A stretch of DNA of 64,000 nucleotides, taken from contig JAIELK010000018.1 of NCBI GenBank assembly GCA_019753175.1, forward strand, positions 111,403-175,402. The letters run 5' to 3'. The stretch is from Hyphomonadaceae bacterium (GTDB lineage: Bacteria > Pseudomonadota > Alphaproteobacteria > Caulobacterales > Aquidulcibacteraceae). A program made the translations under genes and the position numbers. The notes below the pieces were generated by a model. The model saw only the letters and a program-made list of their open reading frames with translations. It searched no databases and was not told where the DNA came from. Below, piece by piece: positions 36,928-45,348 of this stretch (its first letter is position 1; every line of letters starts with the position of its first letter).

Positions 36928-39180
36928 TCACTGCACTCCTGTCACATCTTCAGCGACGCCCTCGACAGGCTCTTCGCCGCGTTTCGGAAGGACGAACCGC
37001 ACGATTGCTCCGGGACCCGGTGCGGGCGGATCGGCAAGTTCGATGAGGCCCCCGTGATCTTCGACAATGCGCGCCACGATCGCGAGTCCAAGCCCCGCCC
37101 CTTTGGCTCGCGTTGTCACATACGGCTCGATCAGCCGGCGGCGATCCTTTTCCGGAAAACCGAGTCCATTATCGACCACCTCGAACTGAACGCCGTAATC
37201 GAGGTCGCGGAGCCGAAGCAGCACGAACCCGTCCTTGGGCTCGCCGTCGCGGGCGCGGCGCGCCTGCACGCTTTCGCCCGCGTTCTTGATCAGGTTCAAC
37301 AATGCCTGCGCCAGCAGACGTTCGTCGACCACTAGCCCGATGGGCTTGTCGACGCCTTCCACGTCAATGCGCAGATCTGGAAACGCCAGACGTTGACCAA
37401 ACACAGTAGACCGCGCCACTTCGCTCATGTCGGCAAACGCCATCCGCGGCGTCGGCATCCGGGCGAGAGAAGAGAATTCGTCAACCATGCGGCCGATATC
37501 GGCGACCTGTCGCAGGATCGTGTCGGTGCATTTGATGAACGTGTCGGCGTCCGAGGTGATTTCGCCCGCATACTTCTTGCGTAACCGCTCGGCAGAAAGC
37601 TGGATCGGGGTCAGCGGATTCTTGATCTCATGAGCTATCCGCCGCGCGACGTCTTTCCAGGCCTCCTGTCGCTGCGCCGAGATGAGCTTGGTCATGTCAT
37701 CGAACGTCAGCACCAAACCACCTTCGGCGTCCGGACTCATGCGGACGCTCAGATTGGTGGTCTCGCCGTCGCGGGCGATGTCGACGCGCTGTGGCGGGGT
37801 CTGCCCGGTGGGCGTTAGCTGGTTCAGGAGTTCAGAAAACTCCGGTGCGATGTCGACCAGGCGTCGACCGACGACATTGCTCTCGCCAACGCTCAACAAT
37901 TGTGTCGCCGAGCTGTTGGCGGCCATGATCCGACCATCACGATCCAAACCGATGACGCCAGCGCTCACGCCGCCGAGCACGGCCTCTATGAAGCGTCGCC
38001 GGGTTTCGGCGTCTTCTTGCGCAGCTACCAGATCGCGCCGCTGTGCATCGAGCTGAGCCGTCATGCTGTTGAACGCCGACGCGAGCGCATCGACCTCATC
38101 GCGCTCCTCACCCACAGCGACGCGCGCCTTAAGGTCGCCAGCAGCCACGCGCCGCGCCGCGCCCACTAATCGGCCGATTGGCTCTGCGACACGGGTAGCG
38201 CTCGTGAGACCTACCCAGCCGGCCGCGAGCAGGACGATCATCGCCGTCGAGAAATAGGCAAGGCCAAACAGTCCGCGCAATTCTTCTTGTTGCTGAACGG
38301 CCAGCCGATAATCCACGACCGACTCGTCAAAAGCCTGCAACTGGCCAACCAATCCAGGCGCCACTGAACGAGACACGAAAAGATAAGCGCCTTCGTACGC
38401 CGCCAGCCGATAAAGCGCCCGAACCGAGTCCGCGCCCTCATCGAAGCGAACCGAGACGTCACCAGTATCAGCAACCTCGAACGCCTGCTCTGAGGGGGCA
38501 AGGTAAGGAGTCGCGGCGCCGTAGAGCTGTCGTCCAGCGAGCACGCGGCCAGTACGATCGATTACGAACGCCGACGTAAGCTGCCGTCGTTCCGCCTGGG
38601 CCGCGAGGAATTCAAGATAGCGATCACGCTCTTCCACAAAGCCTTGCCGTGCGGCGTTGAGGTCGAGCGCCATGGCCTCGACCTCGGCGCGCAGCCCGCC
38701 TGAAGCAAGATCAACATAGGCGCGACCGACAGCAGCAGCGTTTTCAATCGTGGTTTCGACGCGCTGGCTGAACCACCGGTCGACCCCTTGGCTAAAGGTG
38801 AAGCCTAGGAACGCCGCCACGATGAGTGCGGGGGCGAGCGCTGCGAGGCTGAAGAGTGTAACGAACCGCACATGGAGCCGCGCCCCGCTCGCCGAAGAGC
38901 GCCACGCTGCGGCGATACGAAACAAACGCTGCAGGAGGATCCAGCCCAGCCCTGCGGCAACCACGAGACTGGTCACCAGCAGCGTGCGGACGACAGTGTT
39001 GGCTTGACCAGTGAGACCGTCACCCAGCAATAGGATCACGGTGGCGATCGCGGTGAGAACAGTGGCCAGGGCCAGGCCCAAGACAAACGCTAGTGCGCTG
39101 CGGCCCTTCAGACTGTCATCCAGGACCGGTGCGTCCGCACCGGATGCAGAGGCCGCGTTCTGCGACATTGCGGGGGGCAT
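36928..39180 (-). CDS. ntrY: NtrY, membrane sensor histidine kinase
   Basis: 750 residues. Four hydrophobic segments (about 29-52, 64-86, 106-130 and 303-327) enclose a periplasmic sensor of about 170 residues. HAMP (about 328-380) and PAS (about 396-500) domains precede the DHp helix with phospho-His517 in RRIAHEIKNPLTPIQ and a HATPase domain with NLIKNAGESV, DNGLGFPEKDR and GAGLGLAIVARIVEDHGG. It phosphorylates NtrX in nitrogen, redox or envelope signalling. ATG at 39168 is an alternative start; the long upstream reading runs into ispDF and is rejected. Confidence 0.94.
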   Translation of the reverse strand: MPPAMSQNAASASGADAPVLDDSLKGRSALAFVLGLALATVLTAIATVILLLGDGLTGQANTVVRTLLVTSLVVAAGLGWILLQRLFRIAAAWRSSASGARLHVRFVTLFSLAALAPALIVAAFLGFTFSQGVDRWFSQRVETTIENAAAVGRAYVDLASGGLRAEVEAMALDLNAARQGFVEERDRYLEFLAAQAERRQLTSAFVIDRTGRVLAGRQLYGAATPYLAPSEQAFEVADTGDVSVRFDEGADSVRALYRLAAYEGAYLFVSRSVAPGLVGQLQAFDESVVDYRLAVQQQEELRGLFGLAYFSTAMIVLLAAGWVGLTSATRVAEPIGRLVGAARRVAAGDLKARVAVGEERDEVDALASAFNSMTAQLDAQRRDLVAAQEDAETRRRFIEAVLGGVSAGVIGLDRDGRIMAANSSATQLLSVGESNVVGRRLVDIAPEFSELLNQLTPTGQTPPQRVDIARDGETTNLSVRMSPDAEGGLVLTFDDMTKLISAQRQEAWKDVARRIAHEIKNPLTPIQLSAERLRKKYAGEITSDADTFIKCTDTILRQVADIGRMVDEFSSLARMPTPRMAFADMSEVARSTVFGQRLAFPDLRIDVEGVDKPIGLVVDERLLAQALLNLIKNAGESVQARRARDGEPKDGFVLLRLRDLDYGVQFEVVDNGLGFPEKDRRRLIEPYVTTRAKGAGLGLAIVARIVEDHGGLIELADPPAPGPGAIVRFVLPKRGEEPVEGVAEDVTGVQ

Positions 39181-39202
39181 AATGTGGCTCACGTGCAACA
39201 CT

Positions 39203-39220
39203 GTGTTGGCCGAACAACAC
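39203..39220. promoter_or_regulatory. Inverted repeat between divergent ntrY and ispDF
   Basis: GTGTTG, six-base spacer, CAACAC: a perfect dyad centred in the 87-bp divergent promoter region. Symmetry and position would suit a dimeric regulator. No cognate factor can be named. Confidence 0.25.
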
Positions 39221-39267
39221 GGCGCCGTCAATGGCCTCATGCATGGCTTCAACAGCGGGGCTGAGCT

Positions 39268-40416
39268 GTGACTGTATCCGCAATCATCGTGGCCGCCGGT
39301 AGGGGCGAGCGGATGGGGGGCGACCCGAAGCAATACAGGCTGATCGGTCGACGCCCGGTCATCGACTGGTCGGTGGCGGCCTTCAGGGCATCGGGTGTTA
39401 ACGATGTCATCGTTGTCACGGCGCCTGATCAGAGGGAGCACACGGGAGCGTTTTCAGGTCGCCATCCCGACATCAGAGTCGTCGTTGGAGGGGAGACCCG
39501 CGCCGATTCAGTTCGTGCTGGACTGGCCGCAGTGGGCAACGCCGACAAAGTGCTGATCCACGATGCAGCACGACCGGGCCTCACTCCCGCCGTGGTGCAT
39601 GCGTTGTTGGCGGCGCTCGAACAGGGCGCGGTGGCCGTTGCGCCCGCGCTCCCGGTATCTGACACGCTGGTGCGCGCCGATGAAAACTGGCGCATAACCG
39701 CCGACATCGATCGCGCCGGGGCGATGCGCGTCCAGACTCCGCAAGCATTTCGGTTCGACTTGTTGAAGCGTGCTCACGAGACTGCCGTTTCCTTGGGCCG
39801 TGCATTCACGGACGATCTCTCGGTCATGAGCAGCGCTGGGTATTCGGCGCAGCTCATTGAGGGATCTCCCCTCCTTCACAAGATAACTCATGCGGGCGAT
39901 TTTGCGATGATGGAGCAATTGCTGACAGCGGCGCGCATAACATGCGTTGGGCATGGTGTAGACGCGCATCGCTTCGGCGCGGGCGACCACGTGATGCTGT
40001 GCGGCGTGCGCATCGAGCACGATCAGGGCCTAATCGGCCATTCCGACGCCGACGCCGGCTGGCACGCATTGGTGGATGCGATCCTCGGGGCGCTTGGCGA
40101 GGGCGACATCGGCGCGCACTTCCCTCCAAGCGACTTGCGTTGGAAAGGCGCCAGTTCCGAGGTCTTCCTCCGTCATGCCGGAGCTTTGGCTAAGAGCGCC
40201 GATGCACGGATAAACCACGTCGATGTGACTCTGATCTGCGAGCGCCCCAAGATCACGCCGCACCGCGAGGCAATGCGGCGCAGAACCGCCGATGTGCTTG
40301 GCGTCCCCATCGAGCGCGTCAGCATCAAGGCCACGACCACAGAGCGTATGGGATTCACCGGCCGCGGCGAGGGGCTTGCCGCGCAGGCCACTGCTACTTT
40401 GGATCGTTTGCCCTGA
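39268..40416 (+). CDS. ispDF: Bifunctional IspD-IspF, MEP isoprenoid pathway
   Basis: 382 residues from a GTG. The IspD part (about 1-225) shows IIVAAGRGERMGGDPKQYRL and IHDAARPGLTP, and transfers CMP to 2-C-methylerythritol 4-phosphate. The IspF part (about 228-382) shows GHGVDAHRF with metal ligands Asp and His, the GHSDADAGWHALVDAILGA motif, DIGAHFPPSD and KATTTERMGFTGRGEG, and cyclises CDP-ME-2P. The fusion, lacking a separate ispE between, is typical of alphaproteobacteria. Its 3' end overlaps the converging gene by 23 bp. Confidence 0.95.
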   Translation: MTVSAIIVAAGRGERMGGDPKQYRLIGRRPVIDWSVAAFRASGVNDVIVVTAPDQREHTGAFSGRHPDIRVVVGGETRADSVRAGLAAVGNADKVLIHDAARPGLTPAVVHALLAALEQGAVAVAPALPVSDTLVRADENWRITADIDRAGAMRVQTPQAFRFDLLKRAHETAVSLGRAFTDDLSVMSSAGYSAQLIEGSPLLHKITHAGDFAMMEQLLTAARITCVGHGVDAHRFGAGDHVMLCGVRIEHDQGLIGHSDADAGWHALVDAILGALGEGDIGAHFPPSDLRWKGASSEVFLRHAGALAKSADARINHVDVTLICERPKITPHREAMRRRTADVLGVPIERVSIKATTTERMGFTGRGEGLAAQATATLDRLP

Positions 40417-43129
40417 CGCCTTCCTCGTCGGCGCCGCGCCGCCGCTGGCAACGCGGCAGGAAATCATACAATCGGCACTGCTCAATGCCCGCGACGCCTT
40501 CCCATAGCGCGCGCGGTGAGTTGATGTAGTCATCCGTCCACCCCCGGCCCGGAGGTGGCGGCAACACCCGCCACTCATTGCTTGTAAGTTGCAAGGTAGC
40601 CAGCGTCTCTGGCCCGCGCGCAACGATCATGACACTCGCGGCGAGCCCTCCATAATAGGACACATAGGGCTGCTCGAAGCGATCGCTAATCCTGTACAAG
40701 GCCGGCGCGCCCAAATCGCGCGCAACGCGCGCCGCTTCCGACACCAGCGCCATATTGCGATTGGACAGGTGAAGCACGACAATGCCCGTTGGCTTTGTCT
40801 TGCGCAGATAGAGCGCCAGGGCTTCCCGGGTGAGCAGGTGCGCGGGAATCGCGTCCGACGAAAAGGCGTCGACCACGATCACATCAAAAGCGCTGTCTGC
40901 CGCTTCCGCGATTCGCAGGCGGGCATCGCCAATTTCGATGTGCGCGTTGGGCTGACACTCTGGAACGTAGGTGAAATCCCCGCCAGGCAGCGCCGAAAGA
41001 CGCACTACAGCCGGATCGATCTCGTAAATCGTCAGTTGGTCGGTGGGCCTGGTTAAGCATGCGGTGGAGCCAGCCCCCAATCCGATGAGCGCGATGTGCG
41101 CGCCCTGCTCGGCGGTCGCCAACCCGGCCAACGTCGCCTCACCGAGAGCGGTCCGTGGATGATAATAGGTCAGCGGTTGGCGCGTGAGCCCGGGCGCCGC
41201 CAATTGCGCGCCGTGGATGGTCGTTCCATGCATCAGGATTCGGAGCGGTGGCGCGGCCAAATTGTCGCTATCTTCTATCACGCGGGTTCTCAAGACGCCA
41301 AAGAAGCTGCGCTCTTGGGTAATGATGCGCGCGCCGCCGGCATCGTCGAGAAAGATCGCGGTGAAGGCGAGCACGACAATTCCAGAGAGGGCGAAGGGAC
41401 GTGCGCCGTTCACAAACAGCGCAAGCGCGCAAATGCCCAAAATCACAGTCGTCAGAACTTCAGGGTCTGCCAAACGCTCCCCTGCAAGTGCGAGCGCAAT
41501 CAGGAGCACCAGACTCGGCATCGCCGCGCCCATGGCGATATCGCTTATCCGTTTGCCATCGAGCCGACGCTGCACGGTCGAATGGACCGCAAACACAAGC
41601 ACGCCAAAGCTCGTTCCCAGAAGCGGAAGCGCCCAACTTGGTCGCATTGAGATGATGCCGCCCGCGTCGTCGTGTACAAAGGCAGCGTCGATGTTAAAGG
41701 CTATTGTAATGATGACCGCCGCGTGAATGGCGGCGACGGCCAGCAATCCGTAACGGAGCGCCGCTGGCCGATTGTCATCGCTCCAACCCGCAGCGAGGAT
41801 AGCTGCCGCAGACCCGAGCGTCCCTAGAATGACGATGGAGTCTGCCGGCGCCCGGAACAGCAGCAGCAGTGCAAGCGTCGCTGCCGCTATCGACGCGGCG
41901 AAAGAGGCGTCAGCGAGTCGGGGCAGAGCGGGCTCTGCCCGTGGCCGAAAGAGGCACGCGGCCGCCAGCGCGAGGGGAAACTCGTAAACGTTGTTGAAGA
42001 TGACCGGCGCGACGAAGGCGGCGAAGGCGCCGCCAAGCACGCCGCCCAGCGACACGAACAGATAGAACTCAGTCAGCCTGTCGGCGTTGGGGCGCGTTTG
42101 TGCGAGGGCCAAGTGGCACAGCAGCGCGCTGAAGAAGAAGCCGGCGAGGATAAGCGTGATCGACATCACCCAATTGCCCGACCAGAAATAGGAGGCGATC
42201 ATCAGCGCCAGCGCGATCGGGTGGACGAACAAGGTCGCCGGTCCCAGCCCGTCGTTCCTCTTCATGAAGGCGAGCACAAAGGTCCCGAGGTAGAGTGCGA
42301 GGGGAATGACCCAGAGCATCGGGACCGAAGCGACATCCGTGGAGATGTGAAGCGTAACGCCAAGCGAGAGCGCCGAAGGAACCGCCGCCGCCGCGAGCCA
42401 GTACCCTCGTTGTCTCCAGGTGGGCGCGGGATCGGTGCGCGCGTCGCGCGTCGGCGCAACGCCGCCGTTTGCGCTGACGGCGAGCCCGGCAGAACCAAGG
42501 ATGAGAACCGCAACAGCAAAATAACCGATTGACCAGGCAATGGACTGCGCTTGGGCCCCTAGCAAAGGCTCGATCAACGCGGGATAGGCCAGCAATCCGA
42601 CAAAGCTACCGAGATTTGAAGCAGCGTAGAGGTAGTATGGATCATGTGCGTCGGCGCGCCCGGTGCGCGCATACCAAGCCTGTAATAAGGGCGCGGTCGC
42701 TGCAGCAACCGCGAAGGGTGCACCGACTGAGAGCGTCAGAACGCCGACAAGCCAAAGCGCCGGTTGTTCCGAGGTGGGCGGCCCCAATGCCTCGGTCACT
42801 CTCACGGGCAGCACGAACCAAGCAGCAAGCAACGCCACGCCGTGGATCAGCGCCTGCAGCCGCAGGTCACGGACACGCGCCAGAAGGTGCGCGTAAAGGT
42901 AGCCGACGAGCAGCGCCGCTTGGAAGAACGCCATGGACGCGTTCCAGACTTGCGGCGAGCCGCCCAATAAGGGTGTCACCAAGCGCGTGAAGAGAGGCTG
43001 CAGGACAAAGATGAGCGCCGCGCTTGAAAACAGCGCGACCGCAAATGTCGGCGCCGCCAAAATCCGCGCGAAACCGGCGCCTCCACCCACGGGCGGGGAA
43101 GGGGGAACGGGCGCTGCTTCGGTGCTCAT
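40394..43129 (-). CDS. Fused MFS-like membrane protein / spermidine-synthase-like domain
   Basis: 911 residues from ATG giving MSTEAAPVPPSPP. The first two thirds are strongly hydrophobic with many transmembrane helices (for example FAVALFSSAALIFVLQPLFT). The last third is a Rossmann methyltransferase-like spermidine synthase domain with ALIGLGAGSTACL, IYEIDPAVVRL, IEIGDARLRI and VVDAFSSDAIPAHLLT. Proteins of this architecture are common in bacteria, but their substrate is not settled. It converges on ispDF and diverges from pncC with a 118-bp spacer. Confidence 0.88.
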   Translation of the reverse strand: MSTEAAPVPPSPPVGGGAGFARILAAPTFAVALFSSAALIFVLQPLFTRLVTPLLGGSPQVWNASMAFFQAALLVGYLYAHLLARVRDLRLQALIHGVALLAAWFVLPVRVTEALGPPTSEQPALWLVGVLTLSVGAPFAVAAATAPLLQAWYARTGRADAHDPYYLYAASNLGSFVGLLAYPALIEPLLGAQAQSIAWSIGYFAVAVLILGSAGLAVSANGGVAPTRDARTDPAPTWRQRGYWLAAAAVPSALSLGVTLHISTDVASVPMLWVIPLALYLGTFVLAFMKRNDGLGPATLFVHPIALALMIASYFWSGNWVMSITLILAGFFFSALLCHLALAQTRPNADRLTEFYLFVSLGGVLGGAFAAFVAPVIFNNVYEFPLALAAACLFRPRAEPALPRLADASFAASIAAATLALLLLFRAPADSIVILGTLGSAAAILAAGWSDDNRPAALRYGLLAVAAIHAAVIITIAFNIDAAFVHDDAGGIISMRPSWALPLLGTSFGVLVFAVHSTVQRRLDGKRISDIAMGAAMPSLVLLIALALAGERLADPEVLTTVILGICALALFVNGARPFALSGIVVLAFTAIFLDDAGGARIITQERSFFGVLRTRVIEDSDNLAAPPLRILMHGTTIHGAQLAAPGLTRQPLTYYHPRTALGEATLAGLATAEQGAHIALIGLGAGSTACLTRPTDQLTIYEIDPAVVRLSALPGGDFTYVPECQPNAHIEIGDARLRIAEAADSAFDVIVVDAFSSDAIPAHLLTREALALYLRKTKPTGIVVLHLSNRNMALVSEAARVARDLGAPALYRISDRFEQPYVSYYGGLAASVMIVARGPETLATLQLTSNEWRVLPPPPGRGWTDDYINSPRALWEGVAGIEQCRLYDFLPRCQRRRGADEEGVRANDPK

Positions 43130-43247
43130 CGGATTTGCTCTCGCCCCTCCCCGGCCCTCCATGTTCTTGGAACCGGCCTCGCCTCCTGCCATTCTACACG
43201 AGTCCTTGGAATGGACTTTTTTCACTGAAGAAGGTTCCTATGGCGCC

Positions 43248-43739
43248 ATGATCGCCGAAACCCTTCGCGACCAGGCGGCCCAGTTGGTTGATCGCGCCCG
43301 CGCGCGCTTCACCAGCATCACGGCTGCCGAGAGCTGCACCGGCGGGCTGATCGCTGCGGCGCTGACAGCGATCCCAGGCTCTTCGGACGTGTTCGAACGC
43401 GGCTTCGTGACCTACTCCAACGCGGCCAAAACGACGATGCTCGGCGTCCCGGAAGAACTTATCGCGCGACGCGGCGCGGTGAGCATGGAAGTCGCGTTGG
43501 CGATGGCGGAAGGTGCTCTCAAGCACTCGCTGGCGGATGTGGCCGTGGCGGTGACGGGCATCGCCGGACCGGGCGGAGGAAGTGATGCAAAGCCCGTAGG
43601 TCTCGTTCATATCGCGGCGGCTAGACGCGGAGGCGTTCGGCTGCACGAGGAATGCCGCTTCGGCGACATTGGCCGCGACGCTGTGCGCGAAGCGACCGTG
43701 CGCAAGGCGCTGGAGCTGGCGTCGCGCGCCGTGGGCTAG
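43248..43739 (+). CDS. pncC: PncC/CinA C-terminal family nicotinamide-nucleotide amidase
   Basis: 163 residues. TAAESCTGGLIAAALTAIPG, FERGFVTYSNAAKTTMLGV, GAVSMEVALAMAEGAL and VAVTGIAGPGGGSDAKPVGL are the complete set of CinA C-terminal signatures; the N-terminal MoCF domain of full-length CinA is absent. It deamidates NMN to nicotinic acid mononucleotide in pyridine nucleotide salvage. Its stop overlaps the converging START-domain gene by 4 bp. Confidence 0.93.
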   Translation: MIAETLRDQAAQLVDRARARFTSITAAESCTGGLIAAALTAIPGSSDVFERGFVTYSNAAKTTMLGVPEELIARRGAVSMEVALAMAEGALKHSLADVAVAVTGIAGPGGGSDAKPVGLVHIAAARRGGVRLHEECRFGDIGRDAVREATVRKALELASRAVG

Positions 43740-44188
43740 CCCAAACGGCGCTTCGCCTCACGCTCGAACGCATTCATGATCCGTGACGCCACCTTGTCCT
43801 TGTTCGCGCTCACCACCGCATTGAGCACCGGGTTCTTGAACTGATAGGTAATCCAGAACGTTACGCGTGCGCCCCGCTCATGCGGCTCAAAGCGCCAGCG
43901 ATTATCGAGAACGTGGAAGGGTCCACTCACGAGCGAGACGTCGACTTCACCTTTGGCCGGCTCGCAGCGTACGTTGGTGGCGAAGCGTTCGCGGATCGCT
44001 TTCCAACCGACGACGGCCTCGGCGACACCCTCCCAACCGCCCTGCTCGCGCGGCTCCTCGCGGATCACGCGCAAATTTATTAGATACGGGATGAACCGCG
44101 GATACTCCCGCACGTCGCCGACGAGGCGACAGAGGTCGGCGGGCGCGAACGGGAGAATTCGATCGGCGGTGATGGTGGTGCGGCTCAC
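43736..44188 (-). CDS. RatA/Coq10-like START-domain protein
   Basis: 150 residues. The block [41 protein letters not shown] and a C-terminal helix with [10 protein letters not shown] match the polyketide cyclase/Coq10 family annotated as ubiquinone-binding proteins or as RatA-type ribosome association toxins. In alphaproteobacteria it commonly follows lipA, as here with a 4-nt ATGA overlap, which suggests a respiratory or lipid-binding housekeeping role rather than a toxin. Confidence 0.87.
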   Translation of the reverse strand: MSRTTITADRILPFAPADLCRLVGDVREYPRFIPYLINLRVIREEPREQGGWEGVAEAVVGWKAIRERFATNVRCEPAKGEVDVSLVSGPFHVLDNRWRFEPHERGARVTFWITYQFKNPVLNAVVSANKDKVASRIMNAFEREAKRRLG

Positions 44189-45150
44189 GCGGTGAGTTGC
44201 GCCGCCCTCGCCGCCTTCAGCTTCGCGAAATCCTCGCCCGCATGGTGCGACGAGCGCGTCAAAGGCGACGCTGAGACCATCAGGAAGCCCTTGGCGTAAG
44301 CGATGGTCTCGAGCGCCTTGAATTCGTCCGGCGTCCAGAAGCGCGCGACTGCGGCGTGCTTCCTAGTTGGCTGCAGATACTGACCGATAGTGAGGAAATC
44401 GACGTTGGCCACCCGCAAGTCATCCATCACCTGCAAGACTTCGTCCTTCTCCTCACTCAGACCCACCATCAGGCCCGACTTGGTGAATTGCTGCGGATCG
44501 CGCTGCTTCACCGTATCGAGCAGACGGAGCGACTGGTAGTAGCGGGCGCCTGGGCGGATCGAGTGATAGAGCCGCGGCACGGTTTCGAGATTGTGGTTGA
44601 AGACATCGGGTTTCGCATCGATCACACGCTCGGCGGCGCCTGGCTTGCGTAGGAAGTCGGGGGTTAGGATTTCGATGGTGGTGTTTGGCGCGAGGCGTCG
44701 TAGCGCGGCGATCGTCTGCACGAAGTGTTCAGCGCCGCCGTCCTCCAGATCGTCGCGATCCACACTCGTCACAACGACATGCTTCAGCAGCATCTGAGCC
44801 GTTGCACGCGCGACGTTCTCCGGCTCGGCCGCGTCAAGCGGCAGCGGTTTGCCAGTCGCCACATTGCAGAAGCTGCAGGCCCGCGTGCAGGTCTCGCCCA
44901 TGATCATGAAGGTGGCGTGCTTCTGGCTCCAGCATTCGCCGATGTTGGGGCAGCCCGCCTCCTCACACACGGTGGTCAGCTTCAAGCCACGCATCAGAGC
45001 TTTGGTCTCGTGATAGCCGACGCTGGTCGGGGCCTTGACCCGGATCCAGTCCGGTTTCCGCGGCGAAACCTGGTCCCGCCGTCCCTGCTTTTCGGGATGG
45101 CGTGGCCGCTCCCCTTCGCCTTTGGCGCTTAGATCGATCAATGTGGTCAT
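44185..45150 (-). CDS. lipA: Lipoyl synthase
   Basis: 321 residues. The auxiliary-cluster cysteines Cys62, Cys67 and Cys73 ([13 protein letters not shown]) and the radical-SAM cysteines Cys88, Cys92 and Cys95 (CTRACSFC) are in place, and the C-terminal [10 protein letters not shown] carries the cluster-ligating serine. It inserts two sulfurs into octanoyl domains, producing the lipoyl groups needed by PdhB and PdhC encoded about 7 kb away. The ATG at 45150 is preferred to 45183, whose extra residues are not family-like. Confidence 0.95.
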   Translation of the reverse strand: MTTLIDLSAKGEGERPRHPEKQGRRDQVSPRKPDWIRVKAPTSVGYHETKALMRGLKLTTVCEEAGCPNIGECWSQKHATFMIMGETCTRACSFCNVATGKPLPLDAAEPENVARATAQMLLKHVVVTSVDRDDLEDGGAEHFVQTIAALRRLAPNTTIEILTPDFLRKPGAAERVIDAKPDVFNHNLETVPRLYHSIRPGARYYQSLRLLDTVKQRDPQQFTKSGLMVGLSEEKDEVLQVMDDLRVANVDFLTIGQYLQPTRKHAAVARFWTPDEFKALETIAYAKGFLMVSASPLTRSSHHAGEDFAKLKAARAAQLTA

Positions 45151-45280
45151 CTCGACCCAAAATGAGGCCCATCGCCTGTTCAATCAACGCCCTACTATTG
45201 CAGGCATATTTCAACTATTGGCGGCCCTGTTGCGTGCCGCCCTTGTCCCAGGCCGCCAGCCTGTCTAGGTTCAGTTACAA

Positions 45281-45300
45281 CCGTGAAACAATAATCACGG
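45281..45300. promoter_or_regulatory. 20-bp palindrome upstream of the acyl ligase
   Basis: CCGTGA, eight bases (AACAATAA), TCACGG: a perfect dyad located 49-68 bp before the acyl ligase start, in the divergent region shared with lipA. Its size and AT-rich centre suit an operator for a dimeric (for example TetR- or GntR-type) regulator. The factor is unknown. Confidence 0.35.
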
Positions 45301-45348
45301 GATCGACGCCCATGCCCGCTCGGTTGAGGGGCAGGGTCTTGGAGACGC

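Noticed and set aside
43200..43222. AGTCC-loop-GGACT followed by six T as an intrinsic terminator
   Set aside because: The stem has only 5 bp, and no gene transcribed in that direction ends there; it lies in the pncC leader.
43736..44188. RatA ribosome toxin of a toxin-antitoxin system
   Set aside because: No RatB-like antitoxin partner is adjacent; linkage to lipA fits the housekeeping Coq10/START subgroup better.
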